Notes: a model not told the origin generated them from the letters alone. 64,000 bases of DNA from CAMDPA01 sp965223035 (GCA_965223035.1 OZ244980.1:4278001-4342000); one strand, 5' to 3'; counted from the stretch's first letter, positions 52,911 to 60,914 are shown. Numbers and translations are program-made.

Positions 52911-53491
52911 GGCAATTTTTTCCCACGGCGTCGGCCCCATCGGGAAAAGTCACCCCTCTTCTTGTGTCGATTTATGTGATCATCGCGCTTCCTCGGCGTA
53001 ATGTTGTCCGCAGTATCCGAACCGCCGTCGGCGCGTGGAATATCATGGTCAGCATCGTAGTTTCGGCCAGTATCCGGATCTTTTGGCCAGTCCATATCGT
53101 TGTATTCTTCCCATTCCTTGCGGCGCTTCTCTGGTGATTTCCCTCGTCTTCCACCCGACTCGTCGTCCAGGAAATCCTTAAGTTCTCTGATGACCCAACG
53201 GCACTTGTCGTTTTTTAAGCATACGGCGGCGGTGGTAATAACGACCCTGGCAACACCCGCCGCACATATTTGGACCAAAACGTAGACTTGGGCAACACGC
53301 CCATCCGGGTCCACGTAAGAGTGCGGATTCCCCCGTGCGTAGCCGTACAAGCTCGGCCCGTCGGCCAGGCCCAGCGGGTCGGGCTGGAGGGTGCGGCCGA
53401 GGGTGGGATCATAGTGGCGGTGCCAGTTATAATGCAAGCCGTTCGGCCGGGTCGGCTCGGGTCCTATCCATGCCGACTTGTCCGGCCTCAC
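52907..53491 (-). CDS. RHS tip fragment with HNH-type nuclease end
   Basis: The RHS core end (HYNWHRHYDPTLGRTLQPDP) is followed by a short hydrophobic segment and a nuclease-like domain: EWEEYNDMDWPKDPDTGRNY, DADHDIPRADGGSDTADNIT, PRKRDDHINRHKKRGDF. The D-x-DH-x-P ... N ... H spacing fits HNH/Endo VII toxins that cut DNA. Before GLHYNW it reads MRPDKSAWIGPEPTRPN, which comes from a 50-base replacement that puts the tip out of frame with FPGQWFQL. So it cannot be a continuation of the core behind it. Confidence 0.7.
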   Translation of the reverse strand: MRPDKSAWIGPEPTRPNGLHYNWHRHYDPTLGRTLQPDPLGLADGPSLYGYARGNPHSYVDPDGRVAQVYVLVQICAAGVARVVITTAAVCLKNDKCRWVIRELKDFLDDESGGRRGKSPEKRRKEWEEYNDMDWPKDPDTGRNYDADHDIPRADGGSDTADNITPRKRDDHINRHKKRGDFSRWGRRRGKKLP

Positions 53492-53561
53492 CCAGCTGGA
53501 ACCATTGGCCGGGAAACCGCGCCGGCTGTGCTAGCGTTCCGGTGACGCTGTGCGGCGCGCC

Positions 53562-53618
53562 GATTGTCACGGTGCGGCCGATTCACGTGCGCGCGGTCGC
53601 TTGCACGATCGGCGCGCG
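53562..53618 (-). repeat. 57-bp palindromic insert in RHS core, copy C
   Basis: Identical to copy B over the whole length, with identical flanks on both sides for about 100 bases, so B and C derive from one another or from one parent block. Confidence 0.85.
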
Positions 53619-53862
53619 GGCAGCCACTCCGCCCGCCACATGACGGCGCGCGCGGCGTTGGTGATCAGCACTGGCCGGGACAGATGATCGGCATGCACGT
53701 AATGCAGAAGCGGGCTGGCGGTGGCGACCCCGTCCACCACCGCGATCGGCAGCGCCACGCCGGCCACCCCGGCGCCGGGGATCCACAGGTATTCGCGCCC
53801 GGTGCGCCCGGCGCCGTCGGCCTCCGCGATCACGTTGCCGAAGATGTCGTGGATCGAATGGC
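53567..53862 (-). pseudogene. RHS core fragment, interrupted
   Basis: Core from SIHDIFGNVIAEADGAGRT to RAVMWRAEWLP, then the insert and stop. The 5' junction lies inside HTIHDIFGN and leads into non-RHS sequence. Confidence 0.8.
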
Positions 53863-54039
53863 AAACATTGGCGCGGGGGGATCCGGAGCAGCGAGGGCCA
53901 CGACGCAACCCGGTTCAATAACCGTCGTCGCCTCGGTCGTCGGTCACGCAGGCGTTGTTGCTGGCGCCGGCGGCAGGTTATGACCGCTTTCGCGCGGCCA
54001 AAATTTTCACCGTCTGGCCCTCTTGCTATGAAGACGACG

Positions 54040-54597
54040 TTACGATGCCCTTCGACTTCGTGCGATGAAGTCCCGCAATCGGTCGATTATGTTGGCATGA
54101 TTGAGTTCACCTTCAGGCATCCATCTGGACCAATCATGCGAAAGACATGATACTTGCTGTTCTGCTTCCTTGATCCGTCCAAGCCGTAGCAACGCATTGA
54201 TTTTGAAAAAGAGAGCCTCATCGACGAATGCGATGGACTGAAGAGAATGCTCTATTGATAGTAGCCGATCGAGCATGTCTATGGCTTTGTCGGATTGCCC
54301 AACCTTAATCAATTCTTCCGCAAGGATAATTAAACAGGCTCGATCATCCGGGGCCAATTCCAGTGCCATCTTGAGGGTTGAAATAGCATCGGCAGATTGA
54401 CCGCCATATATTTGGGCAACAGCTTTAAAATAGTGCACCCTGACTTTTTGGCTGTCATTATGAAATTTAATTCGATCATCCGAACCATTCAAAATGTTGT
54501 TGCAAAGATCAATGGCGTCATGGCTCCGACCTGATCGATTCAGCCTACGTACTTCACTGAAGAGGCGGTCGAATTCGTCACCATAGTTCTGGTCCAT
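54040..54597 (-). CDS. TPR protein, probable immunity protein
   Basis: The 185-residue protein has tetratricopeptide-type helix pairs: GRSHDAIDLCNNILNGSDDR, QSADAISTLKMALELAPDDR, QSDKAIDMLDRLLSIEHSLQ and LRLGRIKEAEQQVSCL. The base composition is clearly less GC-rich than the housekeeping genes of this window, as in the other immunity-like genes, which suggests outside origin. It follows the RHS tip by 85 bp. The immunity role is inferred from position. Confidence 0.7.
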   Translation of the reverse strand: MDQNYGDEFDRLFSEVRRLNRSGRSHDAIDLCNNILNGSDDRIKFHNDSQKVRVHYFKAVAQIYGGQSADAISTLKMALELAPDDRACLIILAEELIKVGQSDKAIDMLDRLLSIEHSLQSIAFVDEALFFKINALLRLGRIKEAEQQVSCLSHDWSRWMPEGELNHANIIDRLRDFIARSRRAS

Positions 54598-54681
54598 CTC
54601 GTCAAATCTCCTAAAACGCCAAATCCTGGACTCATCTCTATTTTTGATGAGTGGGCGATTTAATAACGTTCAACGCAGCAT

Positions 54682-55254
54682 TCAACGTTTTTTGCGCTTT
54701 CTCCTGGGGCCCTTGGGCCCCGGCCCTGACCCATAATCAACTCTATTTCCTCCACATCGTTCGCTCACAAGACCTTTTGCACAACCCTCGATCGTTCGGT
54801 ACCCCCCTGTCAGGCGAGCGTTCGGATGGGGCTTATTCAACTCATCTCTGCATATGGCGCGCGCCTCCTCCCATTCCTTGGCACAACCGTCATCGTCAGG
54901 TCCTCCGCCTCCACCTCCTTCCGAGGCCGCCATGTAGCAGATGTAGAGCGTGACCCCGGCTGCGACAATGCCGCATGCTAGCGGATTGGCGGCGCATAGC
55001 CCGATGGTTGGTCCGGCAGCGGCATAGCGCCCATCCGGGTCCACCCATGCGTTGGGATTCCCCTGCGCATATGCATAAAGGCTCGGCCCGTCGGCCAGTC
55101 CCAGCGGGTCGGGCCGGAGGGTGCGGCCCAGCGTGGGATCATAGTGGCGGTGCCAGTTATCATGCAAGCCGGCTTCAAGTTGGAACCATTGGCCGGGAAA
55201 CCGCGCCGGCTGTGCTAGCGTTCCGGTGACGGTGTGCGGCGCGCCGATTGTCAC
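54682..55254 (-). CDS. RHS tip fragment with Cys-rich toxin-like end, GTG start inside the insert
   Basis: The frame opens at the GTG in the insert (MTIGAPHTVTGTLAQPARF). It passes through HDNWHRHYDPTLGRTLRPDP and SLYAYAQGNPNAWVDPDG. The end has a hydrophobic segment (ACGIVAAGVTLYICYMAAS) and a Cys-rich domain, CAKEWEEARAICRDELNKP, GGYRTIEGCAKGLVSERCGG, with a basic tail. This last pattern recurs in RHS proteins of other proteobacteria as far as I recall, but its activity is unknown to me. HYNW has become HDNW here. Confidence 0.65.
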   Translation of the reverse strand: MTIGAPHTVTGTLAQPARFPGQWFQLEAGLHDNWHRHYDPTLGRTLRPDPLGLADGPSLYAYAQGNPNAWVDPDGRYAAAGPTIGLCAANPLACGIVAAGVTLYICYMAASEGGGGGGPDDDGCAKEWEEARAICRDELNKPHPNARLTGGYRTIEGCAKGLVSERCGGNRVDYGSGPGPKGPRRKRKKR

Positions 55255-55302
55255 GGTGCGGCCGATTCATGTGCGCGCGGTCGCTTGCACGATCGGCGCG
55301 CG
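55246..55302 (-). repeat. 57-bp palindromic insert in RHS core, copy D
   Basis: One base differs from B, C and E (ATTCATGTGCGC against ATTCACGTGCGC). The flanking core also differs (WRAAWLP for WRAEWLP), so this copy has an older separation. Confidence 0.85.
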
Positions 55303-55479
55303 GGCAGCCACGCGGCCCGCCACACGATGGCGCGCGCCGCGTTGGTGATCAGCACTGGCCGGGCCAGATGATCAGCATGCACGTAATGAACGAGCGGGGT
55401 GGCGGTCGCGACCCCGTCCACCACCGCGATCGGCAGCGCCACGCCGGCCACCCCGGCGCCGGCGATCCATAGGTATTCG
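55251..55479 (-). pseudogene. RHS core fragment, interrupted
   Basis: Core from EYLWIAGAGVAGVALPIAVV through LVHYVHADHLARPVLITNAA to the insert. The 5' junction falls inside GREYLW and joins sequence behind the ankyrin gene. Confidence 0.8.
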
Positions 55480-55516
55480 CATTCTGTAAGATTGGGATCG
55501 TCTGTTCATGGTGGGC

Positions 55517-56056
55517 TCACGGCTCCAACCGCGCTGTCGCCTGCTGTTCGATGGTCCAACGGTCGAGCACGCCTTTGGCCCAAAATCGGGGGCCAGAATA
55601 CCTAACTTCATCGAACGTATTGGGTTCACCCGGATCGGGAGAACTGAGACGTGGATCGGCGCCCGCCCTCAGCAATGCACAGAAATACTCTGGCAGATCT
55701 TCCGAAATCGCCAGTTGAAGTGGCCGCGCTCCACCGCGGCAGATGCCATCGGGATCCGCTCCGGCTTCCAGAAGCCGTAGGAACGTGGCGAATGCCGGTT
55801 TCCTCCTTGATCCTCCCGACATGCATGCACTGAGCGGCGTTTCACCGTCATCGTCCTGAAAGCTCGGATCTGCGCCGTGCGCAAGGACGCAGCTGATCCA
55901 GGACGTTCCACCGTGATCGCATAGGGCAACCAACAGACGCGACCATTCATCGGGACTATGCGGCTCCAGTTGCGCTAGACGCTCATCCATATCGTCCCAG
56001 CGCCTCTCCGATGCCATGATGTCAATTGCGGCCATTTCTGGGGGTAGACACGACAT
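55517..56056 (-). CDS. Ankyrin-type repeat protein, probable immunity protein for the continuous RHS gene
   Basis: A 179-residue protein with degenerate ankyrin units: SWISCVLAHGADPSFQDDDG, TPLSACMSGGSRRKPAFATF, LLEAGADPDGICRGGARPLQ and CALLRAGADPRLSSPDPGEP. No export signal. It starts 55 bp behind the stop of the one RHS gene whose core and tip are in one frame, so it should be the cognate immunity gene of that tip. Confidence 0.72.
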   Translation of the reverse strand: MSCLPPEMAAIDIMASERRWDDMDERLAQLEPHSPDEWSRLLVALCDHGGTSWISCVLAHGADPSFQDDDGETPLSACMSGGSRRKPAFATFLRLLEAGADPDGICRGGARPLQLAISEDLPEYFCALLRAGADPRLSSPDPGEPNTFDEVRYSGPRFWAKGVLDRWTIEQQATARLEP

Positions 56057-56111
56057 TACAGTAATTCCTATTCAGACATCGATATGTAAACGCACACGCA
56101 ACGCATGCGGT

Positions 56112-57566
56112 TTATTGTGATTTGATGTAGCACCTCTGTTTGCAGTCTTTTAATTTTTTCCTTGCTTTTTCAATCTGAATCAGATGCCCTTGATCTGGTC
56201 CGCCATAGCAAAATGTTGAAACCTGGATCCTCAATAGAAGGCATGCCTCAGCGGCCATTCGCTTGAATTGCAGTGTCGCCAAATGGTCGCCAGGTCGGCA
56301 ACCTGGAACCCTGCAAATTTTCGTATAGATTATACGGCCAAATCTGCAATACCTACGCCCACATGCCTTTGGGTTTTTGATGCATCTCAGAATTTCCGCA
56401 CACAAACGTGGCGCACGCATGCACAATATCAAGATCGGGTGCTCGCCCTTTGGATCGACCTGCGACAATGGATCGTTATTCGCGTAGGCGAAAACATTGG
56501 GGCCGGGTACGACCCCCAGCGGGTCGGGCTGGAGGTAGCGGCCCAGCGTGGGATCATAGTGGCGGTGCCAGTTATAATGCAAGCCGGCTTCTAGCTGGAA
56601 CCACTGGCCGGGGAACCGCGCCGGCTGCGCCAGGGTGCCGGTGACGGCGTGCGGCGCGCCCCAGGGCAGCCATTCGGCCCGCCACATGACGGCGCGCGCG
56701 GCGTTGGTGATCAGCACTGGCCGGGACAGATGGTCGGCATGCACGTAATGCAGAAGCGGGGTGGCGGTGGCGACCCCGTCCACCACCGCGATCGGCAGCG
56801 CCACGCCGGCCACCCCGGCGCCGGGGATCCACAGGTATTCGCGCCCGGTGCGGCCGGCGCCGTCGGCCTCCGCTATCACGTTGCCGAAGATGTCGTGGAT
56901 GGTGTGGACGGTGCCGTTGACGCTGGCGCCGAGGTTGCTCAGCACCCGGATGGCGAGCTGCCGGCGCCCGTTGTAGGTGTAGCTGGCGCGCAGGTTGCCC
57001 TCAAACCGCACGGTCTTGAGCTGGCCCAGGGCGGTATAAGTGTAGCTGTGGGCGACGCCCAGCCGGGTGTCGGTGGCGACCGCGCCGGACGGCAGGTAGC
57101 TGAAGGCGCGGGTCGTCGTCGCGCGGGCGTTGGCGTGGGATTGGATGCGCTCAAGCCGGTTGGAGCGGCTGGGGTAGCGATAGCTCTCGGTGGTGCGCGG
57201 GGTGCCGGCCGGCGGCGCGGAGACCACGCGCACGCGGTTGCCGAGCCGATCATAGTGGACCGTCATGCGCCCCCACGGCCCGTTGGCCTGGCGCAGGCGG
57301 TTGGTCGCGGTGTAGGCGAAGGTCTGCGTGTTGGCGCCGGCCAACCGATCGGTGATGGCGGTGATGTTGACGCGGTCCCGGCGATCGCGCGCCAGGCTGC
57401 GGTCGTAAAGCGCGGTGGGGCCGTGACGCAGGCGGATGCGGGTCAACAGGTAGTCGCGGTTGAAGGTGTTGGTCTGCTGGATGCCGTTGGCAAAGCGCAG
57501 GGCGGTGATGCGATCGGCCATCGGCAGCCAGGCCATGCCGGGAAAGAAGGTCAATCGAATAATCAA
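56112..57566 (-). CDS. RHS repeat protein, 5'-truncated, with continuous core-tip junction
   Basis: The 484 residues contain YD-repeat-type core (FNRDYLLTRIRLRHG, YRYPSRSNRLERIQSHANAR, YTYTALGQLKTVRFEGNLRA). The full RHS-associated core runs to HYNWHRHYDPTLGRYLQPDP and NVFAYANNDPLSQVDPKGE, and a Cys-rich tip of about 105 residues follows. Normal RHS toxins exceed 1,000 residues and form a shell around the tip; the first part and any export domain are missing here. This is the only copy reading EWLPWGAPHAVTGTLAQP without the insert. Secretion as it stands is doubtful. Confidence 0.8.
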   Translation of the reverse strand: MIIRLTFFPGMAWLPMADRITALRFANGIQQTNTFNRDYLLTRIRLRHGPTALYDRSLARDRRDRVNITAITDRLAGANTQTFAYTATNRLRQANGPWGRMTVHYDRLGNRVRVVSAPPAGTPRTTESYRYPSRSNRLERIQSHANARATTTRAFSYLPSGAVATDTRLGVAHSYTYTALGQLKTVRFEGNLRASYTYNGRRQLAIRVLSNLGASVNGTVHTIHDIFGNVIAEADGAGRTGREYLWIPGAGVAGVALPIAVVDGVATATPLLHYVHADHLSRPVLITNAARAVMWRAEWLPWGAPHAVTGTLAQPARFPGQWFQLEAGLHYNWHRHYDPTLGRYLQPDPLGVVPGPNVFAYANNDPLSQVDPKGEHPILILCMRAPRLCAEILRCIKNPKACGRRYCRFGRIIYTKICRVPGCRPGDHLATLQFKRMAAEACLLLRIQVSTFCYGGPDQGHLIQIEKARKKLKDCKQRCYIKSQ

Positions 57567-57683
57567 CCAGCCTGCTCAATCCGCCGAAGTTTGACAGGGA
57601 CTACCGCAGGTCGGCTGGCGGGCGATTATCCTTCTAGTGCTTATCGTTCTTGTACACCCTTGCAGCTCCGGCGCACGCAACGG

Positions 57684-57986
57684 TCATTTTTGCGCAGCAA
57701 AGCCAACTGCACAGAGAATCAAATGAAAACAAATAATTCCACATCCGACCCAATAGGACGCTCTCAACTCGTTATTCGATGGTTGCCATCCCATCGGGAG
57801 TTGAATGTAACCAGATTCAATGCCTCGGAGTCCAACCATTATCAAAATTGAAATAATCAGGCCTACAACACCATCCAGGAGTAGGCTATAGGATTGTATG
57901 CTAAATCCTCCACTCAGATAGCTAAGAACGGAACTCAGCATACTTGCGCTTAGGAAAATACCGAACCCAGGTCCATAATTTCCCAT
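57684..57986 (-). CDS. Small three-helix membrane protein, probable immunity protein
   Basis: A 100-residue hydrophobic protein with helices near FGIFLSASMLSSVLSYLSGG, SLLLDGVVGLIISILIMVGL and WVGCGIICFHLILCAVGFAA. Integral membrane immunity proteins normally protect against pore-forming toxins. The tip gene upstream carries glycine-rich hydrophobic helices, so the pair is consistent. The two are separated by 175 bp of AT-rich sequence. Confidence 0.6.
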   Translation of the reverse strand: MGNYGPGFGIFLSASMLSSVLSYLSGGFSIQSYSLLLDGVVGLIISILIMVGLRGIESGYIQLPMGWQPSNNELRASYWVGCGIICFHLILCAVGFAAQK

Positions 57987-58161
57987 GTTTTATTTCTCTA
58001 GCCTTTGAATGGAGAAACAGCAAGTCTCGATGGGAATGGTTGGCAAACCAAATCGGCATACTCCGACCTATGTTTTCTTAATCAACCTAAGTTATCTACA
58101 AATGGCCATGGCATTAACCCCTACAGCTTCCACCGTGCTTAATAATAACATGAATTTCAAC

Positions 58162-58737
58162 TTAACGAGCTCCATAACCCGCCCCTGCCGTAAATCCGGC
58201 CGTTCCAGGAACTACCGCCGCTCTATAAAATGTCGACATCAGGTTTGCACCTAGCGCAGGCCCAAGGATTCCTACCAGACATCCAGAAACAGCACCGGAA
58301 AGTATTATCCTTGGTAAAATTGCTTGTTGCTCATCAAAGTCTGCGCAGGACTTCTTATCAAGTAGTTCTCTAATACCAGAAGTTATTATGTAACCCCTCG
58401 AAAATCCGCCCAAAGCCGAGATTGCTCCAATCGTTGCGCCTGCTGAACAACGAAGGAGCGGAATGAAAACGAAGCGACCGTCAAAATCAACATTCTTGAT
58501 CGGATTCCCCCGCGCGTAGCCGTACAAACTCGGCCCGTCGACGAGCCCCAGCGGGTCGGGCTGGATGTAGCGGCCCAGCGTGGGATCATAGTGGCGGTGC
58601 CAGTTATAATGCAAGCCGTTCGGCCGGGTCGGCACGGGTCCGATACATGCCGACTTATCCGGCCTCACCCAGCTGGAACCACTGGCCGGGAAACCGCGCC
58701 GGCTGCGCCAGGGTGCCGGTGACGCTGTGCGGCGCAC
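58162..58737 (-). CDS. RHS tip fragment with Gly-rich hydrophobic (pore-like) end
   Basis: After the RHS core end (HYNWHRHYDPTLGRYIQPDP, SLYGYARGNPIKNVDFDG) the tip has SAGATIGAISALGGFSRGY and ILSGAVSGCLVGILGPALG, then PGTAGFTAGAGYGAR. The glycine-zipper-like pattern suggests a membrane-inserting toxin. As in the HNH module, a replacement (WVRPDKSACIGPVPTRPNG) separates FPGQWF from LHYNW and throws the frame. So the first 40 residues are not RHS core in frame. Confidence 0.65.
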   Translation of the reverse strand: MRRTASPAPWRSRRGFPASGSSWVRPDKSACIGPVPTRPNGLHYNWHRHYDPTLGRYIQPDPLGLVDGPSLYGYARGNPIKNVDFDGRFVFIPLLRCSAGATIGAISALGGFSRGYIITSGIRELLDKKSCADFDEQQAILPRIILSGAVSGCLVGILGPALGANLMSTFYRAAVVPGTAGFTAGAGYGAR

Positions 58738-58738
58738 C

Positions 58739-58795
58739 GATTGTCACGGTGCGGCCGATTCACGTGCGCGCGGTCGCTTGCACGATCGGCGCGCG
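58739..58795 (-). repeat. 57-bp palindromic insert in RHS core, copy E
   Basis: Insert sequence as in B and C. The left flank reads GGCGCACC instead of GGCGCGCC, which weakens the inverted end by one pair. Confidence 0.85.
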
Positions 58796-58950
58796 GGCAG
58801 CCACGTGGCCCGCCACACGACGGCGCGCGCCGCGTTGGTGATCAGCACTGGCCGGGACAGATGATCGGCGTGCACGTAATGAACGAGCGGGCTGGCGGTG
58901 GCGACCCCGTCCACCACCGCGATCGGCAGTGCCACCGCCTGAGCACCGGC
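58744..58950 (-). pseudogene. RHS core fragment, interrupted
   Basis: Core from VALPIAVVDGVATASPLVHY to RAVVWRATWLP, then the insert and stop. At its 5' end it joins a short unrelated piece and then the SPDTG core segment, so two distant parts of the RHS core are now adjacent. Confidence 0.8.
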
Positions 58951-58995
58951 CGGCAGTCGCTCAGCCAAAATCAAATGTGCGAAACACTCTGGACC

Positions 58996-59103
58996 CTATC
59001 GGCGGAAGATGGTGACGCCGGTATCCGGGCTGGCGCGCTGTATGATCTCGCCGAAGCCGTTGCGCACGTAGCGGGTTTGCAGCGAGCGCGGATCGGCTCG
59101 AAC
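58996..59103 (-). pseudogene. RHS core fragment (SPDTG segment), second copy
   Basis: Nearly identical to the fragment at 49.7 kb (RADPRSLQTRYVRNGFGEII, QRASPDTGVTIF). It lies immediately behind the second DUF4279 gene. Confidence 0.85.
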
Positions 59104-59108
59104 GTTTG

Positions 59109-59579
59109 CTAATTATGATCTCTGGATGCCGATGCTTTTTTAGTTTTGATGCGCCTAGAAATATCATACTCTAAATCAGCGCCCAACTCATTCAGTTGTC
59201 GAACTAATTCGGTCGAGATGTAAATACCGTGAGCCTCCCGAATTGTTTGCGCATAACTGACAATCACAACCGAGACAATCACCTCCTTTCCACGTCCGCG
59301 CGGCAGCGACGGTCCAATCTTGCTCAAGACGTCGCTCGCCAACTCCTCGTGGAACTGGTGCGCACTGTCCGACAAATCATAATTTCGTGACTCCCACCAG
59401 GTTTTTATCAATGGCGACAATCCAATGGGAGGCGATTTATACGCTTTCACGCTTCCCCCCAATTTGCCTCCTATCCGCTTTTGAAATTTGTCTGGGTCAA
59501 AGGACTCTCCAAAAATGCTGATGTAGACGTAGCCCTTGCTCTTCATGTCTTTCCTCGATTCAACACCGGCGTGTCTCAT
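59109..59579 (-). CDS. DUF4279 family protein, probable immunity protein (copy 2)
   Basis: The 156-residue duplicate of the gene at 49.8 kb has scattered substitutions (ISIFGESFDPDKF for ISIYGETFDPDKF, SPLIKTWWESRNYDLSDSAH in the middle). Its ATG overlaps the stop of the second toxin fragment, as in copy 1. The substitutions keep the frame open, so it may still be expressed and protect against a diverged form of the toxin. Confidence 0.72.
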   Translation of the reverse strand: MRHAGVESRKDMKSKGYVYISIFGESFDPDKFQKRIGGKLGGSVKAYKSPPIGLSPLIKTWWESRNYDLSDSAHQFHEELASDVLSKIGPSLPRGRGKEVIVSVVIVSYAQTIREAHGIYISTELVRQLNELGADLEYDISRRIKTKKASASRDHN

Positions 59580-59985
59580 TTCCACGTATAATAGGTCATG
59601 ATCTTTGGGCCACGTCGATTGCATTGGCCGCGCGCTGCGATCTTGATTGAGCCATCCTCGCATGCGCAAATCTCGAGTTGTCCGACGAGGATCGCCTTGT
59701 GTTCATCTTTGAACTGATGTGCATTATCAATGCTTGCTTGTTTTTGATGCCAGTCGCCAATCTTTTTGCCCTTGACTTCACTGTCATCACCTTCATCTTC
59801 ATTCGAGGCTGCCAACAACAAATATACGTTATCGCCGCACCGGCCATAGCACCAGTGGCGGCAACTGCCGGCCCTCCGGATACGCCGTCCGCACAATCCT
59901 TCTTATTCCCGATGGCCAGGACATTGCAACGCAACGGCGACCTTGGTCGCCAAACACTATTACTGAGGCCGCGGTCCTTCAAATG
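59576..59985 (-). pseudogene. Polymorphic toxin fragment (type 33-like), copy 2, frameshifted
   Basis: The C-terminal 75 residues (KKIGDWHQKQASIDNAHQFK, LEICACEDGSIKIAARGQC) match copy 1. The Gly/Ala-rich part upstream (VSGGPAVAATGAMAGAAITY) is in another frame. Copy 1 reads through the same region in one frame. Key positions differ (GIDDPHRFKIEHG against SIDNAHQFKDEHK). Beyond about 59,985 the sequence is IS256 transposase. Confidence 0.75.
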
Positions 59986-60655
59986 TCTGAGGAAGCCTGA
60001 CCGACCGGCCTTGTCCTGCTTGGTGCCCTCGCAAATGCCGAGGATCTTGCGATAGCCTTCTGCAGTCACGCCGATCGCCACCAAGAGCGATACGTTGCGA
60101 ACCGCGCCGGCCCACGTGCGTTTGAGCACGACGCCGTCAAGGTAGACGTAGGGATGGCAGCCCTCGATCGGCTGGTTGCGCCAGGCCTCGATGTTGGCAT
60201 AGAGCTTCTTGTTGAGATCCGAGACGGTCGACGGCGACACCCGCGTCCCCCACAACGCCTCGGTCATGTCCTCCACGCGGCGCACCGAGACGCCGGCCAA
60301 AGACATCTCGATCAGCGCCTCCTCGACGGAGGACTCGCGCCGCTTGTAGCGCTCGATGATTGTTCGCGCTCAATGCTCGAACCAAAGGCGCATTGGCGCT
60401 CACTCTCGAACGTTTGACGGCGCAGCTTGGGAAACTTGAGATTGACCGCGCCGGCCTTGGTGTGAAGCTTGCGCTCATGGTGGCCGGCACGTGCGTCGCG
60501 ACGGTCCTCGGTGCGCTCGTAGCGCTGTGCCTTGCAGAGCCGGTCAGCCTCGGCATCGAGCAGCGTGTTCAATGTCTCCTCGGCGGTGCCGCGTACGACA
60601 CGGTCCAGGTGTCGCTTGATCCGCTCGTCGTCAATCTTGATAACGTTACCCAGAT
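59985..60655 (-). pseudogene. IS256 (mutator) family transposase, truncated and frameshifted
   Basis: N-terminal part: NVIKIDDERIKRHLDRVVRG, AEADRLCKAQRYERTEDRRD, KLHTKAGAVNLKFPKLRRQT. A roughly 45-bp insertion after QTFE shifts the frame, then LAGVSVRRVEDMTEALWGTR and HPYVYLDGVVLKRTWAGAVR follow, up to FLRHLKDRG. The C-terminal half, with the last catalytic acid, is replaced by toxin sequence. Terminal inverted repeats were not found. Confidence 0.88.
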
Positions 60656-60914
60656 GGCCAGGCGCAACGTTGCCAGCTTCACGACTCGTCTTATCCTCGT
60701 TCGCGGTGGTCTCCGGTCAGGTTGATGGTTGGCGTGTGCCAACCACCACCTCAGCCCGATAAGCAGCCGCCGGCAGCGATCAAATTGTGCGAAACAAACC
60801 GTACGTTATCAAGACCGTTTTGACTATGCGCGCGGCACGTCTTTGCTGCGCGAGGTGTGCTGTCTTTATAAGAAGCTGGTGTAGGTCGGCAAGCTTCGCT
60901 GAGGCACCTCGGCG
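60656..60914. other. Spacer between IS256 remnant and FAD pseudogene
   Basis: About 260 bases with no gene. The left IS256 end should lie here, but no inverted repeat partner remains. Confidence 0.4.

Noticed and set aside
56649..57851. 400-residue plus-strand frame opposite the RHS gene
   Set aside because: It has no start signal and its Gly/Val/Asp-rich sequence is the reverse of RHS core codons. The minus strand has clear YD/RHS motifs.
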